DNA of 64,000 nt, taken from positions 3,861-67,860 of the forward strand of contig PBJO01000004.1 of the NCBI GenBank assembly GCA_002720745.1, given 5' to 3'. How positions within the stretch are numbered: the first letter of the stretch is position 1; each line of letters begins with the position of its first letter. The position numbers and the translations under genes were made by a program. Below are positions 56,370 through 64,000 of this stretch, in pieces. The notes under the pieces were generated by a model, which saw only the letters and a list, made by a program, of their open reading frames with translations, did not search any database and was not told the origin of the DNA. The stretch comes from Balneola sp. (lineage in GTDB: Bacteria; Bacteroidota; Rhodothermia; Balneolales; Balneolaceae).

Positions 56370-58466
56370 CTATTTCCAGTTATTACCCGGTTGAAATATA
56401 GACTTCAATAATATGTCCATATCCATACCTAAAGAATAATTTTGCATATAATATAACTGATAATGCTCTGTATCTTGACCCTCCTGAAGCTTCCCCTGAT
56501 TTAACTGTACCAAGCCAGTAAGACCCGGTTTTAGCACCCCTTTTTGATCGTTATTATGTTTAGAATGACTGTTCTGAACTGGAAGATTTGAGCCTATCCA
56601 TGAATAATGTCCATACAGCACACCAACTAAAAATAAACTTCGGTTATGCCACTTATACTTAGCTAATGGCTTTAAAAAATGTTGACCTTTTGGCCGTTTA
56701 ATTTCTGCTAGAAGGGCTAGAGGCCAGAGTAGCGCAATACTAGGTACAGCCAAAGCCAAATCAAAACTCCGTTTGACAAAGCGGTTTATGGGCTTATTTA
56801 ATGCAAGTTCTACATCAATCAGAGGTAAACTTTCGAGATAATCTACTTTTGATTTACCTAAAATAAAGTCCCTACTATCAGGAATGAGCTTACACTGAAC
56901 TGATAGACCTTGCAACGTTGAAATAGCTCGAAGCATCTCTTTGTAGGATAGAGTAGTCAATGAGAATAGTACCTGATCTGCATGATATGCCCTGACTAAA
57001 TCTTTTAACTGACTTAATGAACCAAGAGGGTTTAGTATTACTTTCTGGTTCAGCATATCCTGTTCTATTTCAAGATCCTCGTCCTTACCAACAGTGTTTA
57101 TCTGGACCCAACCTAGTACCTCAACATTCCAATCTGGTCTGGCATGTATTTTAGGTATAAGTTCACAGGCATCTAAATCATTGCCAATGAGAAGTATTTT
57201 CGATTTTTTTATCTGTCCTTTGGCATATATTTGGTTCCGTTTAGCATTTATCTGCAGTAGCTTCAAAACAATCATAAGCGTCACTGAAACCCCAAAACCA
57301 ATTAGCAAAGACAAACGGGAAAAGGCTAGATTTCGTACAAAAAATGTAATAGCGGCAACTCCTAAATAAGAAAATAAAAGAGCCTTTAGAGGAGTGGAAA
57401 TAGAATCAGTTTTATACTGATATAAACCAAAAAGTCCCCCAATTAATAGATAAATTCCAGAGGCTAAAAGATTGATCCAAAGAAACTGAAAAGACTGTAG
57501 ATCACTAAATATTTCAACACTGAATTGAAACCGAATTAAGAAACCTAAAATAATGGAGATATTTAACAGAACTAAATCGGCTGCAATCTGTGAAATTGCT
57601 CTTAAACGACTGAATATGAATGAAAAAATGGTCTTTAACCAAATAGCAGAAAAAATTACTGCTCTAAATAGAGCGCTATATCTAAAGGAATGATGCTTAT
57701 CAAAGAACAAATACATGGCCTTGTTGAAAATTTGAATATAGCGTAAATCCCCCTTTTTTGTACTCTCTCCTTTATAGTGAATAATGGAAGTAAATGGAAC
57801 ATAATCAATATGGTAACTGGTCTCTTGTATACGGTAACAGAGATCAATATCCTCTCCATACATAAAGAAACGTTCATCAAAGCCCCCCATTTGTTGCAAC
57901 AGCTCTGTTCTCCAAAACATAAACGCACCAGATAAGACATTGATCTTTGCCTGTTGATTTTCCGAAAGCCAAGTAAGATAATACTGGCCAAATAAACGCG
58001 ATTTCGGAAATATCGAATGCAAACCCAATAACTTAGTCAATGCAGCCCAAATAGTGGGGACCGAACGTTTAGATTCTGGCGCAAAGCTACCATCGGGATT
58101 GAGAATTTTACAACCAGCAGCGCCACATTCCGGATTTTGTTTCATATGCTCAATAAGGGTAGTAAAGGTATCCTCACTGACCAGGGTATCTGGGTTAATA
58201 ATCAAAGTAAACTCTCCTTTAGCGTCTTTAATCGCCTGATTATTTGCCTTGCTAAACCCCAAATTATCCTCGTTTTCAATATAACTTACGCCTGGGTGCC
58301 GCTGTCGTAAATAAACTACTGAATCATCATCAGAGTCATTATCTACCACAAATATCTGTACCGTGTGTTGACTTGCTGCCTTGTAAATAGAACTGAGTAG
58401 GTTCGAGACGTATTCCTTAACTTTATAGTTTACAATTACTATACTTATATCAATCTTTTTAGCCAT
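56370..58466 (-). CDS. Fusion: GT2 glycosyltransferase + membrane/nucleotide-binding part + degenerate phosphoglycosyl transferase
   Basis: 698 residues. Residues 1-260 are a WbbL-like GT2: DISIVIVNYKVKEYV, VVDNDSDDDSV, LGFSKANNQAI, INPDTLV, MGGFDERFFMYGEDIDLCYR. Residues 260-390 hold about five membrane helices. Residues 400-530 hold a nucleotide-binding-like domain (ILLIGNDLDACEL) as in polytopic PGTs. Residues 540-698 align with PF02397: FVKRSFDLALAVPSIAL, VLYGHYSWIGS, LKPGLTGLVQLNQG and YYMQNYSLGMDMDILLKS. The KFRTM segment is missing and the LDELPQ segment reads NRSLFLV, so the aspartate-glutamate dyad is gone. It shares one base with the preceding GT2 stop. Confidence 0.88.
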   Translation of the reverse strand: MAKKIDISIVIVNYKVKEYVSNLLSSIYKAASQHTVQIFVVDNDSDDDSVVYLRQRHPGVSYIENEDNLGFSKANNQAIKDAKGEFTLIINPDTLVSEDTFTTLIEHMKQNPECGAAGCKILNPDGSFAPESKRSVPTIWAALTKLLGLHSIFPKSRLFGQYYLTWLSENQQAKINVLSGAFMFWRTELLQQMGGFDERFFMYGEDIDLCYRIQETSYHIDYVPFTSIIHYKGESTKKGDLRYIQIFNKAMYLFFDKHHSFRYSALFRAVIFSAIWLKTIFSFIFSRLRAISQIAADLVLLNISIILGFLIRFQFSVEIFSDLQSFQFLWINLLASGIYLLIGGLFGLYQYKTDSISTPLKALLFSYLGVAAITFFVRNLAFSRLSLLIGFGVSVTLMIVLKLLQINAKRNQIYAKGQIKKSKILLIGNDLDACELIPKIHARPDWNVEVLGWVQINTVGKDEDLEIEQDMLNQKVILNPLGSLSQLKDLVRAYHADQVLFSLTTLSYKEMLRAISTLQGLSVQCKLIPDSRDFILGKSKVDYLESLPLIDVELALNKPINRFVKRSFDLALAVPSIALLWPLALLAEIKRPKGQHFLKPLAKYKWHNRSLFLVGVLYGHYSWIGSNLPVQNSHSKHNNDQKGVLKPGLTGLVQLNQGKLQEGQDTEHYQLYYMQNYSLGMDMDILLKSIFQPGNNWK

Positions 58467-59197
58467 TAGACCCCAATCTTATTGAGTAGGTACTCTAGCT
58501 TTGCCCGCCATCCTAAACCATATCCAGTCTTTCTGGCGGTTCCACGCCAGAGATGGTCAATGCTGTTATTCATCGGATAATCTACTAACTGGAATCCATT
58601 CAACCAGGCTTCTCTGAAATTTTGAAGAGTAGGCTGCCCATGATGTACAAAAGGGGAGAACTGAAGATATAATGTCCTATTTACTACCATGTAAGGCGTT
58701 TGCAAAATAATTTGACCTGTTGACTTGCTAGTGCTGAATCCTCGTTTATTCACCCTATTAAACATTCCTACTGCATAATTCTTCTCATCGGATTCCAAAA
58801 GCTCTATTACACTTTCTAAAAAACCCCCTTCTTTTGTTACTGTGTCACTATCTAGAAAAAAAACATACTTTGATTTTACTATCTTTCGTGCTGCAAAGTC
58901 CATAGCTGGGCCGTGATACATATTATTCGGTAGAGGAATCCATTGAGTGTTAAATTGTACGCCAATCCACTCCTGGACCTGATTTACAATGTCCGAGTCT
59001 GACCCATTATCCACTACATATAAAGGGGTTGTGGGGTAAAAATAGTTAAATGATTCAACTGCCTTTTTGAGCAGTTCTGGAGTCTGGTAATGGATAATTA
59101 CCGCACTTAGATCCAACTGCTTAGATGCATCTTCCCGTATTAATGCATCAGTTGATTCTTTTAAACTTGTGATATCTGTCGGCAATTCTTGTTTCAT
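58466..59197 (-). CDS. Family 2 glycosyltransferase
   Basis: 243 residues from the ATG at 59197. A longer frame exists, but this start comes one base after the porZ stop (TGATATG). The GT-A fold shows LSAVIIHYQTPELLKKAV, PLYVVDNGSDSD, a YHGPAMDFAARKI substrate loop and YVFFLDSDTVTKEGGFL, whose DSD binds the metal and sugar nucleotide. The C-terminal part with HLWRGTARKTGYGLGW is less usual. The donor and acceptor are unknown. Its stop overlaps the start of the fused transferase gene by one base (TAATG), so the three genes form a tight operon. Confidence 0.9.
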   Translation of the reverse strand: MKQELPTDITSLKESTDALIREDASKQLDLSAVIIHYQTPELLKKAVESFNYFYPTTPLYVVDNGSDSDIVNQVQEWIGVQFNTQWIPLPNNMYHGPAMDFAARKIVKSKYVFFLDSDTVTKEGGFLESVIELLESDEKNYAVGMFNRVNKRGFSTSKSTGQIILQTPYMVVNRTLYLQFSPFVHHGQPTLQNFREAWLNGFQLVDYPMNNSIDHLWRGTARKTGYGLGWRAKLEYLLNKIGV

Positions 59198-59198
59198 A

Positions 59199-61607
59199 TC
59201 ATTGTATAATAACAACTTTACCAACGCCGCGCTCACCTTTGCTCACATCCCAGGCCACTAAAAAATAAACACCACTACTAAATTTTTGACCATTTGAATT
59301 ATACCCGTCCCATTGCGCACGACCACCACGAGGTTGCAATTCATGCACTACATTCCCACCCGAGTTAAGTACTCGTATCCGTGTAGATTGGCTTAAATTT
59401 TCAATTATAATTCGCTCATGTTGATCATACAAAAAGGGATTAGGATAGACCTTCAATGATCCCATTTTAGCCTTTGGGGATTGTGCTATATCAATAAAAC
59501 TTACCAATCCCCTATCGGTTGCTACAAATACTTCACCTGATTCTTCATTTATAGCAATGGATAAAATGTTATTTGAAATCAGTGGACTATTCTCTTCAGT
59601 ATAACGCTTAAGAATTGTACTCCCTTCCTCATTTAACAACCATAATCCTTGATTAATACTACCAATCCATTTCTGATTAGCTCCATTGATTGCCATAGCA
59701 CTAACGTTAATATCACGCAATAAATACCTCGATAAAGCCGAGGTATCTTCATTTAATAACCACTGAGATTGACGTTCGGATGACTGTTGACTGTCTATGA
59801 TAAACCGAGGGAATAGAAAGCGAGCAATCCCCCTAGCCGTGCCAATCCAAACTTCCCCATTCTTGTCTTCCAAAAAGGCATTAACTTTATTATCCGGTAA
59901 ATTACCATTACTTGCAGATGTAGTCAGTTTAACTCCTTGGTTGTCTTGAAGATCAGTTGGATCATTGGTATCAAGTATTAATAAACCCGTTCCATCACCT
60001 GTTGAACTTTGAAGGGAAATCCACTTATTATCATTAGAGTCGGTGAATAAATTAACATATTCATCAAGTGTATTTACTGCGTTATCTTTTGCATGAGCTA
60101 ACCAAGTATCCTGATTTGGTTCATAGACATACAACGGTTCAGATCCATACCGGCTAACCAGCCAAACCCGATCTTTAATATCTGCAGATAAACCAGAAAT
60201 CACCGTATATTCCGGATTATCAGCTTCCCAACCCCGGATGGTACTGTTATATGCATTATATATTTGTATCGCATTGGTTGTTTTGTTGTGCTTAACTACT
60301 CCACTTCCCCAAGATCCAATAAAATAATGAGAATTATTTTGGGCTGTTGTAAAGGCTTGTTTGAAGTTCTCTTGATCTAACAATTCAGTATTTTGGGCAT
60401 TAAAGCTTATCCAAGAACTATCCTGAAAAAAAGAATAACCTTTTGATCGGTCAAGGATTCTGTTACCTATAACATTATTAGAAGACGCAGAAAATAAGCG
60501 CCCATCAGACCAATCCAACCCAGTAAAAAAATTAGTATAAGGACCAATAGGTACAAATTGATCCCATTCTGATGGGCTAGTAAATACCAATAAACCCAAA
60601 TCAGTCGTTCCCATGAGCAATTGATCATATAACATAGTACTAGTACGAATACCTCGAACATTTTCAACTCTATAAATCTTGGTAGGTGTATATGTTGATC
60701 GACGCATTATTCTATTATTAAAAACCAACATCAGATCTTGGCCGTCTCCCTGGCGTACAATATCTAATGATTGAAGATAGTTTACTCCTTCTTCTTTTAG
60801 CCAATTATCACCATTGAAGTGATATAATGACTCCTGTACAACAGCATATTCCCCACTATTAAAAAAACAAACGTCTTGTATAAAATTAGAAGGGAGACCG
60901 TCGACCGTAGTAAATACGATCCAAGATTCACGGATTAGCAAATTATCATTCAAATTAGCCCTAACGACTCCATGCGATGTAGCAGCTATTAATTCGTCAT
61001 CAAAAATATCTAAGGCATAAATTGGTGTACCACGATCAAGATTACCTAATCCTATATAGCTTTGCTGCACGTATAAGTCATCTATATTTAATTCAATAAT
61101 TCCAAAATCTGTAGCTATAAATAAAACATCATCATGAACAACAAAATCACGGATAAATTTTGACGGATACTGATCAACTCTGAGTATATCCGTAATAGTT
61201 TGTATGGAAGAATATTCTATGTTATACACATCAATTGCGCCATCCATATATCCTAAAAATAATTGCTTTGATGGCGAATGATAGGCTAGCTTTTGAATAT
61301 CCAAACGATGAAGACCGTCCATGGTTGTTAAAGTGCTACTGATTCCTACTGGATCTGTAATAACAAGGCCACCCTGAGTTGCAACAAATCTATAGTTTTG
61401 ATCAGTCACAATAATATCATTGACAGTGGAAAAGGAGGAATAGACCCGCCATTCATCAATTACTTGTGCATTTATGGAATTAAAACTCAATGATAAAACC
61501 CAACAAAGAATTACGGACATAACAAGTAGTTGAGTGAGATCCAATATTCTCTTAATTAGATATTTATCTGATAGTATTTCTTTCGTTTTATTTAATTGAA
61601 CAAGCAT
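59199..61607 (-). CDS. porZ: PorZ-like beta-propeller protein of the type IX secretion system
   Basis: 802 residues. A signal peptide (LLVMSVILCWVLSLSFNSINAQ, read here as the 22-residue hydrophobic stretch near 29-49 ending INAQ) is followed by two beta-propellers built of two-component-regulator-type repeats: FVATQGGLVITDP, LAYHSPSKQLFLGYMDGAID, LFIATDFGIIELNID, EVWIGTARGIARF and EVFVATDRGLVSFID. The C-terminal 85 residues have LKVYPNPF, AQWDGYNSNGQKFSSGVYFL and a KVVIIQ end, the T9SS-type sorting domain. In Porphyromonas PorZ sits on the cell surface, works with sortase PorU and binds A-LPS. It leads an operon with two glycosyltransferase genes. Confidence 0.87.
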   Translation of the reverse strand: MLVQLNKTKEILSDKYLIKRILDLTQLLVMSVILCWVLSLSFNSINAQVIDEWRVYSSFSTVNDIIVTDQNYRFVATQGGLVITDPVGISSTLTTMDGLHRLDIQKLAYHSPSKQLFLGYMDGAIDVYNIEYSSIQTITDILRVDQYPSKFIRDFVVHDDVLFIATDFGIIELNIDDLYVQQSYIGLGNLDRGTPIYALDIFDDELIAATSHGVVRANLNDNLLIRESWIVFTTVDGLPSNFIQDVCFFNSGEYAVVQESLYHFNGDNWLKEEGVNYLQSLDIVRQGDGQDLMLVFNNRIMRRSTYTPTKIYRVENVRGIRTSTMLYDQLLMGTTDLGLLVFTSPSEWDQFVPIGPYTNFFTGLDWSDGRLFSASSNNVIGNRILDRSKGYSFFQDSSWISFNAQNTELLDQENFKQAFTTAQNNSHYFIGSWGSGVVKHNKTTNAIQIYNAYNSTIRGWEADNPEYTVISGLSADIKDRVWLVSRYGSEPLYVYEPNQDTWLAHAKDNAVNTLDEYVNLFTDSNDNKWISLQSSTGDGTGLLILDTNDPTDLQDNQGVKLTTSASNGNLPDNKVNAFLEDKNGEVWIGTARGIARFLFPRFIIDSQQSSERQSQWLLNEDTSALSRYLLRDINVSAMAINGANQKWIGSINQGLWLLNEEGSTILKRYTEENSPLISNNILSIAINEESGEVFVATDRGLVSFIDIAQSPKAKMGSLKVYPNPFLYDQHERIIIENLSQSTRIRVLNSGGNVVHELQPRGGRAQWDGYNSNGQKFSSGVYFLVAWDVSKGERGVGKVVIIQ

Positions 61608-61750
61608 AACTAAATGTACGGATTCAGTTGGGCTTCTACCATACTATTTCAATGATGAATATCATAAAAGAAGAAGAGTACTATGCCAAATTTATTTTCG
61701 ATTTTATTGGAAAATACTTAGCAAATAAAGAATAGTAAGTTCAGTCTAGA

Positions 61751-62485
61751 CTATACAATTCTATCTTCATCATAGTTCTTTAGCAAACGTACACCTATAT
61801 ACATGAGCGGGGTATCGAATAAAGCAAAAAAGAACTTAAATAAGTATGAATTGACAATAAGTATAATGACAGCACTCGCATTATTAATAGCATCATCTAG
61901 ATTGCCCGCTAGATATAAAATGGTAATGATAGCTGTTGAATCTACTAGCTGACTAACCGTTGTTGAAGCATTATTCCTGAGCCAGAGATGTTTACCTTTT
62001 GTTAAACGTTTCCAAAAATGGTACAATCGAACATCTACACTTTGAGCGATTAAATAAGCAATCATGGAAGCGATGGTATTACCGACCATGAATTGATATA
62101 CTCCTTCAAATAAACCTAGCCCTCCACTGACTCCGACAGAATTGGGTAGCCAGTGATTTATACTCATCAGCAACAGCATAAAAACATTCATTCCAAAACC
62201 GACCCAAACTAACATTTGAGCTCGTTTACGTCCAAAAAGTTCACTGATTAAATCGGTGGCAAGAAAAGTAAATGGATAAGCAACCACCCCTGCCGGCACA
62301 CTCATAGTGTAGGTACTACCATTCCTAACGAGATCAGGTGTTAAAGCTTCCAACCAGTAAGGTAATTCCAGACTAAAAATTGTTACGAATTTGGTAGTTC
62401 CAATGACATTACCTAATACAAGAGAAGTCAAAAAAATCCCTGATAGAGTCAAAAATAAGGCGTCGCGTCGATGATCTTTTTCCAT
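61751..62485 (-). CDS. yhhQ: Queuosine precursor transporter (YhhQ/Vut_1 family)
   Basis: 244 residues with about six membrane helices. The core VVAYPFTFLATDLISELFGRKRAQMLVWVG (key part YPFTFLATDLISELFGRK), then MIAYLIAQSVDVRLYHFWK and LRNNASTTVSQLVDSTAIIT, are typical of the ECF-independent YhhQ family that takes up preQ0, preQ1 or queuine. A tgt gene lies 5.4 kb away, so salvage of queuosine bases is likely. I looked for a preQ1 riboswitch in the 197 bases upstream and did not find the conserved loop. The gene is divergent from tetR. Confidence 0.93.
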   Translation of the reverse strand: MEKDHRRDALFLTLSGIFLTSLVLGNVIGTTKFVTIFSLELPYWLEALTPDLVRNGSTYTMSVPAGVVAYPFTFLATDLISELFGRKRAQMLVWVGFGMNVFMLLLMSINHWLPNSVGVSGGLGLFEGVYQFMVGNTIASMIAYLIAQSVDVRLYHFWKRLTKGKHLWLRNNASTTVSQLVDSTAIITILYLAGNLDDAINNASAVIILIVNSYLFKFFFALFDTPLMYIGVRLLKNYDEDRIV

Positions 62486-62682
62486 AAATTAATGATCTCA
62501 TTGTATGGTTAGGTTTTTTCTAAAATTTAGTCAAATGCTTGAACGAAGCGAACATTGCAACTGTTAAATTTTATGCAAGAAAATTGAGTGTATTTAACAT
62601 TCTAAATCAACTAAACTACTCGGATAATCATTCACACTAGTAATTATACACCTATTCAAAAAGACATTGACTTATAGCGGAC

Positions 62683-63342
62683 ATGAAAGAAAATAATACG
62701 GATCAAATTACATCCAAAATTGAGTTGAGTTTATTAGCAGCTGAATTGTACCAAAAGAAAGGTCGACTAAGTATGCGTGACCTAATTAACAAAAGTGAGA
62801 TTAGCATAACAATGATATATGATTTATTTCCAAATAAAGATGCACTTATCAGCTATGCCTACCCTTCAATGGTATTCCAATATTGGGCCATGATCGACGA
62901 GATTGATGACTTTCATAAACTGGTAATTAGTGAAAAACTCGGAAATTTTATCTATAGCATGTTTGAGATGTTTTCAGATCATGAACTTTTTGTTAAAGAT
63001 ACATTCACCCGTTTAGTGGCATGCAAGGGAGTAAAAAGTGATTTTGCTGATGAAGTTTCTGCCGTTTATAAAGACTTTTTAACTCGCGATAGTAATCTGT
63101 CTATTACTGCGGGTCTTGTCACTCGCCCATTTTTTTATCGTTGGATGACTTCACAATTTATTGCAGTAATAGAATATTGGATTCGTGATACATCAACTAA
63201 TAAAGAGCGTACAATTGGATTGGTTGATAAGGCCTGTAGTCTGTTTGAAGACGTTTTATATAGTGAATTAATTGATAAAGGCTTTGACTTCAGTAAATAT
63301 TTATATACGACCCTAAACACAACTTTCAGAGATAAGTCATGA
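62683..63342 (+). CDS. TetR-family transcriptional regulator
   Basis: 219 residues. The N-terminal helix-turn-helix is at about residues 28-60: RLSMRDLINKSEISITMIYD and LFPNKDALISYAY, with the TetR pattern of a tyrosine-rich recognition helix followed by F-x-N-K. The C-terminal helical domain (60-219), rich in aromatics, should bind an unknown ligand and dimerise. Its stop overlaps the start of the UbiB-like kinase gene (ATGA), so it very probably regulates or is coregulated with it. The upstream 197 bases are AT-rich; I see no clear operator palindrome. Confidence 0.88.
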   Translation: MKENNTDQITSKIELSLLAAELYQKKGRLSMRDLINKSEISITMIYDLFPNKDALISYAYPSMVFQYWAMIDEIDDFHKLVISEKLGNFIYSMFEMFSDHELFVKDTFTRLVACKGVKSDFADEVSAVYKDFLTRDSNLSITAGLVTRPFFYRWMTSQFIAVIEYWIRDTSTNKERTIGLVDKACSLFEDVLYSELIDKGFDFSKYLYTTLNTTFRDKS

Positions 63343-64000
63343 GCGATTTTCCATCATCCAAATTTGAACGTGGCAGAATAATTGCCAAAACTGGTTTGAA
63401 AGTTGGAACAAATTATGCCCAACGATATATCAAAAAAAAAATCACAGGTAAAGAGGATAGTGCAAAGAATTTTCACTCAGAAAATGCCCGTGAGGTGTTT
63501 AAAGAATTCACCAAGTTAAGAGGCACAGCACTCAAGATTGCCCAAGGCATGAGTATGGATCAAGGCTTTTTACCTCAAGAATTTGCAGAGGTGATGACCC
63601 AAGCTCAATATAGTGTCCCCCCCATTAACAAGGCGTTAGTGCGTGCCATTACAAAACGAGAACTGGGTGAGTATCCAGAGCAGATTTTTGCACATTTTGA
63701 AGCTGATGCCTTTGCTGCCGCCTCTATCGGACAAGTGCATAAAGCCGTGCTCAAAGACGGCAGAAAAGTAGCCATCAAAATTCAATATCCAAATGTTCGA
63801 GAAACCATTGATTCGGATATGATCGTTGCAAAATCTTTAGCTCGCAGAATTATCAAAAAAGGTCAGGATATTGACCCTTATTTTGATGAGATTCGTTCAA
63901 CTCTCCTTATTGAAACTGATTATCTACACGAGGGAGTACAAATCAAGGCCTTCAAAGAGCGTTTTGGTAGTGAGTGTTTCCTTATACCTGATTGGATACA
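63339..64000 (+). CDS. ABC1/COQ8 (UbiB, AarF)-family atypical kinase, partial at 3' end
   Basis: 220 codons are present; the gene runs off the window. The region matches COQ8/ADCK3: FTKLRGTALKIAQGMSMD (the KxGQ helix, here KIAQ), FAAASIGQVHKA (the alanine-rich loop that replaces the P-loop), GRKVAIKIQYPNV (lysine of the VAIK-type motif) and ETDYLHEG. The family are unusual ATPases that help make or move quinones and lipids. It is translationally coupled to the TetR gene by a four-base overlap. The catalytic DFG-like part lies beyond base 64000 and cannot be judged. Confidence 0.9.
   Translation, partial: MSDFPSSKFERGRIIAKTGLKVGTNYAQRYIKKKITGKEDSAKNFHSENAREVFKEFTKLRGTALKIAQGMSMDQGFLPQEFAEVMTQAQYSVPPINKALVRAITKRELGEYPEQIFAHFEADAFAAASIGQVHKAVLKDGRKVAIKIQYPNVRETIDSDMIVAKSLARRIIKKGQDIDPYFDEIRSTLLIETDYLHEGVQIKAFKERFGSECFLIPDWI

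Noticed and set aside
62486-62682. Possible preQ1 riboswitch before yhhQ
   Set aside because: An A-rich stretch (AGAAAAAACCTAA on the minus strand) recalls the preQ1-I tail, but I cannot build the required C-rich loop and stem before it.
1-64000. CRISPR array, prophage, insertion sequence or integron
   Set aside because: No regularly spaced repeats, transposase, integrase or phage structural protein was recognised on either strand.

Overview
The window looks like an ordinary chromosomal segment from a member of the Bacteroidota/Balneolota side of the tree, most likely a Balneolaceae-like marine bacterium (inference). Reasons: moderately low GC; weak or absent Shine-Dalgarno sequences; many TTG/GTG starts; a PorZ-like type IX secretion component with a C-terminal sorting-type domain; a TonB-dependent receptor; BatA-type VWA, DUF4199, DUF2007 and large TPR proteins; and lipoproteins typical of these phyla. 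I see no phage, insertion sequence, CRISPR array or integron. Almost all of the window is tightly packed housekeeping and envelope genes.

Layout. 1-5915 (minus strand) is one continuous translation block: rpsL-rpsG-fusA-tuf-tRNA-Trp-secE-nusG-rplK-rplA (partial). The str cluster runs straight into the secE/nusG/L11 cluster. 6126-10401 holds recG and typA, convergent, with a 376-base gap between them. 10498-17793 holds a carboxyl-transferase beta subunit with an unrecognised partner, an orphan ABC ATPase, an M29 aminopeptidase, an ALDH7-type dehydrogenase and a SpoU-type RNA methyltransferase. 17868-19080 is a decayed PhoH-family (PIN plus PhoH ATPase) pseudogene, the clearest scar in the window. 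19148-27399 holds a secreted DPP-IV-like S9 peptidase, glutamate racemase, a TonB-dependent receptor and a large beta-propeller lipoprotein. 27518-36692 holds a BatA-like VWA protein with an apparent frameshift at its start, a small membrane protein, hflX, a CBS protein, a 1041-residue TPR protein and aroA. 36923-43256 holds hsp20, dnaK, tsaD, a bile-acid-symporter-family transporter, an acyltransferase and a Cu,Zn-type SOD that lacks one zinc ligand. 43344-48118 holds glyS, asd, two less well defined genes and a MauE-like protein.

48115-55133 (minus strand) is an envelope and lipid block: WcaJ-type phosphoglycosyl transferase, Dpm-like glycosyltransferase, accA, thioesterase, DUF2085, DUF4199, CPBP protease, DUF2007 and cdsA. 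55221-62485 holds tgt, a second envelope-glycan operon (porZ, GT2, then a GT2 fused to a degenerate phosphoglycosyl transferase) and the queuosine-precursor transporter yhhQ. 62683-64000 holds a TetR regulator overlapping a COQ8/UbiB-like kinase that runs off the window.

No wholly novel system is evident. The observations most worth following are: the GT2-PGT fusion with a dead-looking PGT domain directly downstream of porZ; the decayed phoH; the frameshift in the T tract of the BatA-like gene; the missing metal ligands in SodC and Tgt; and the GC-rich tuf inside an AT-rich operon.
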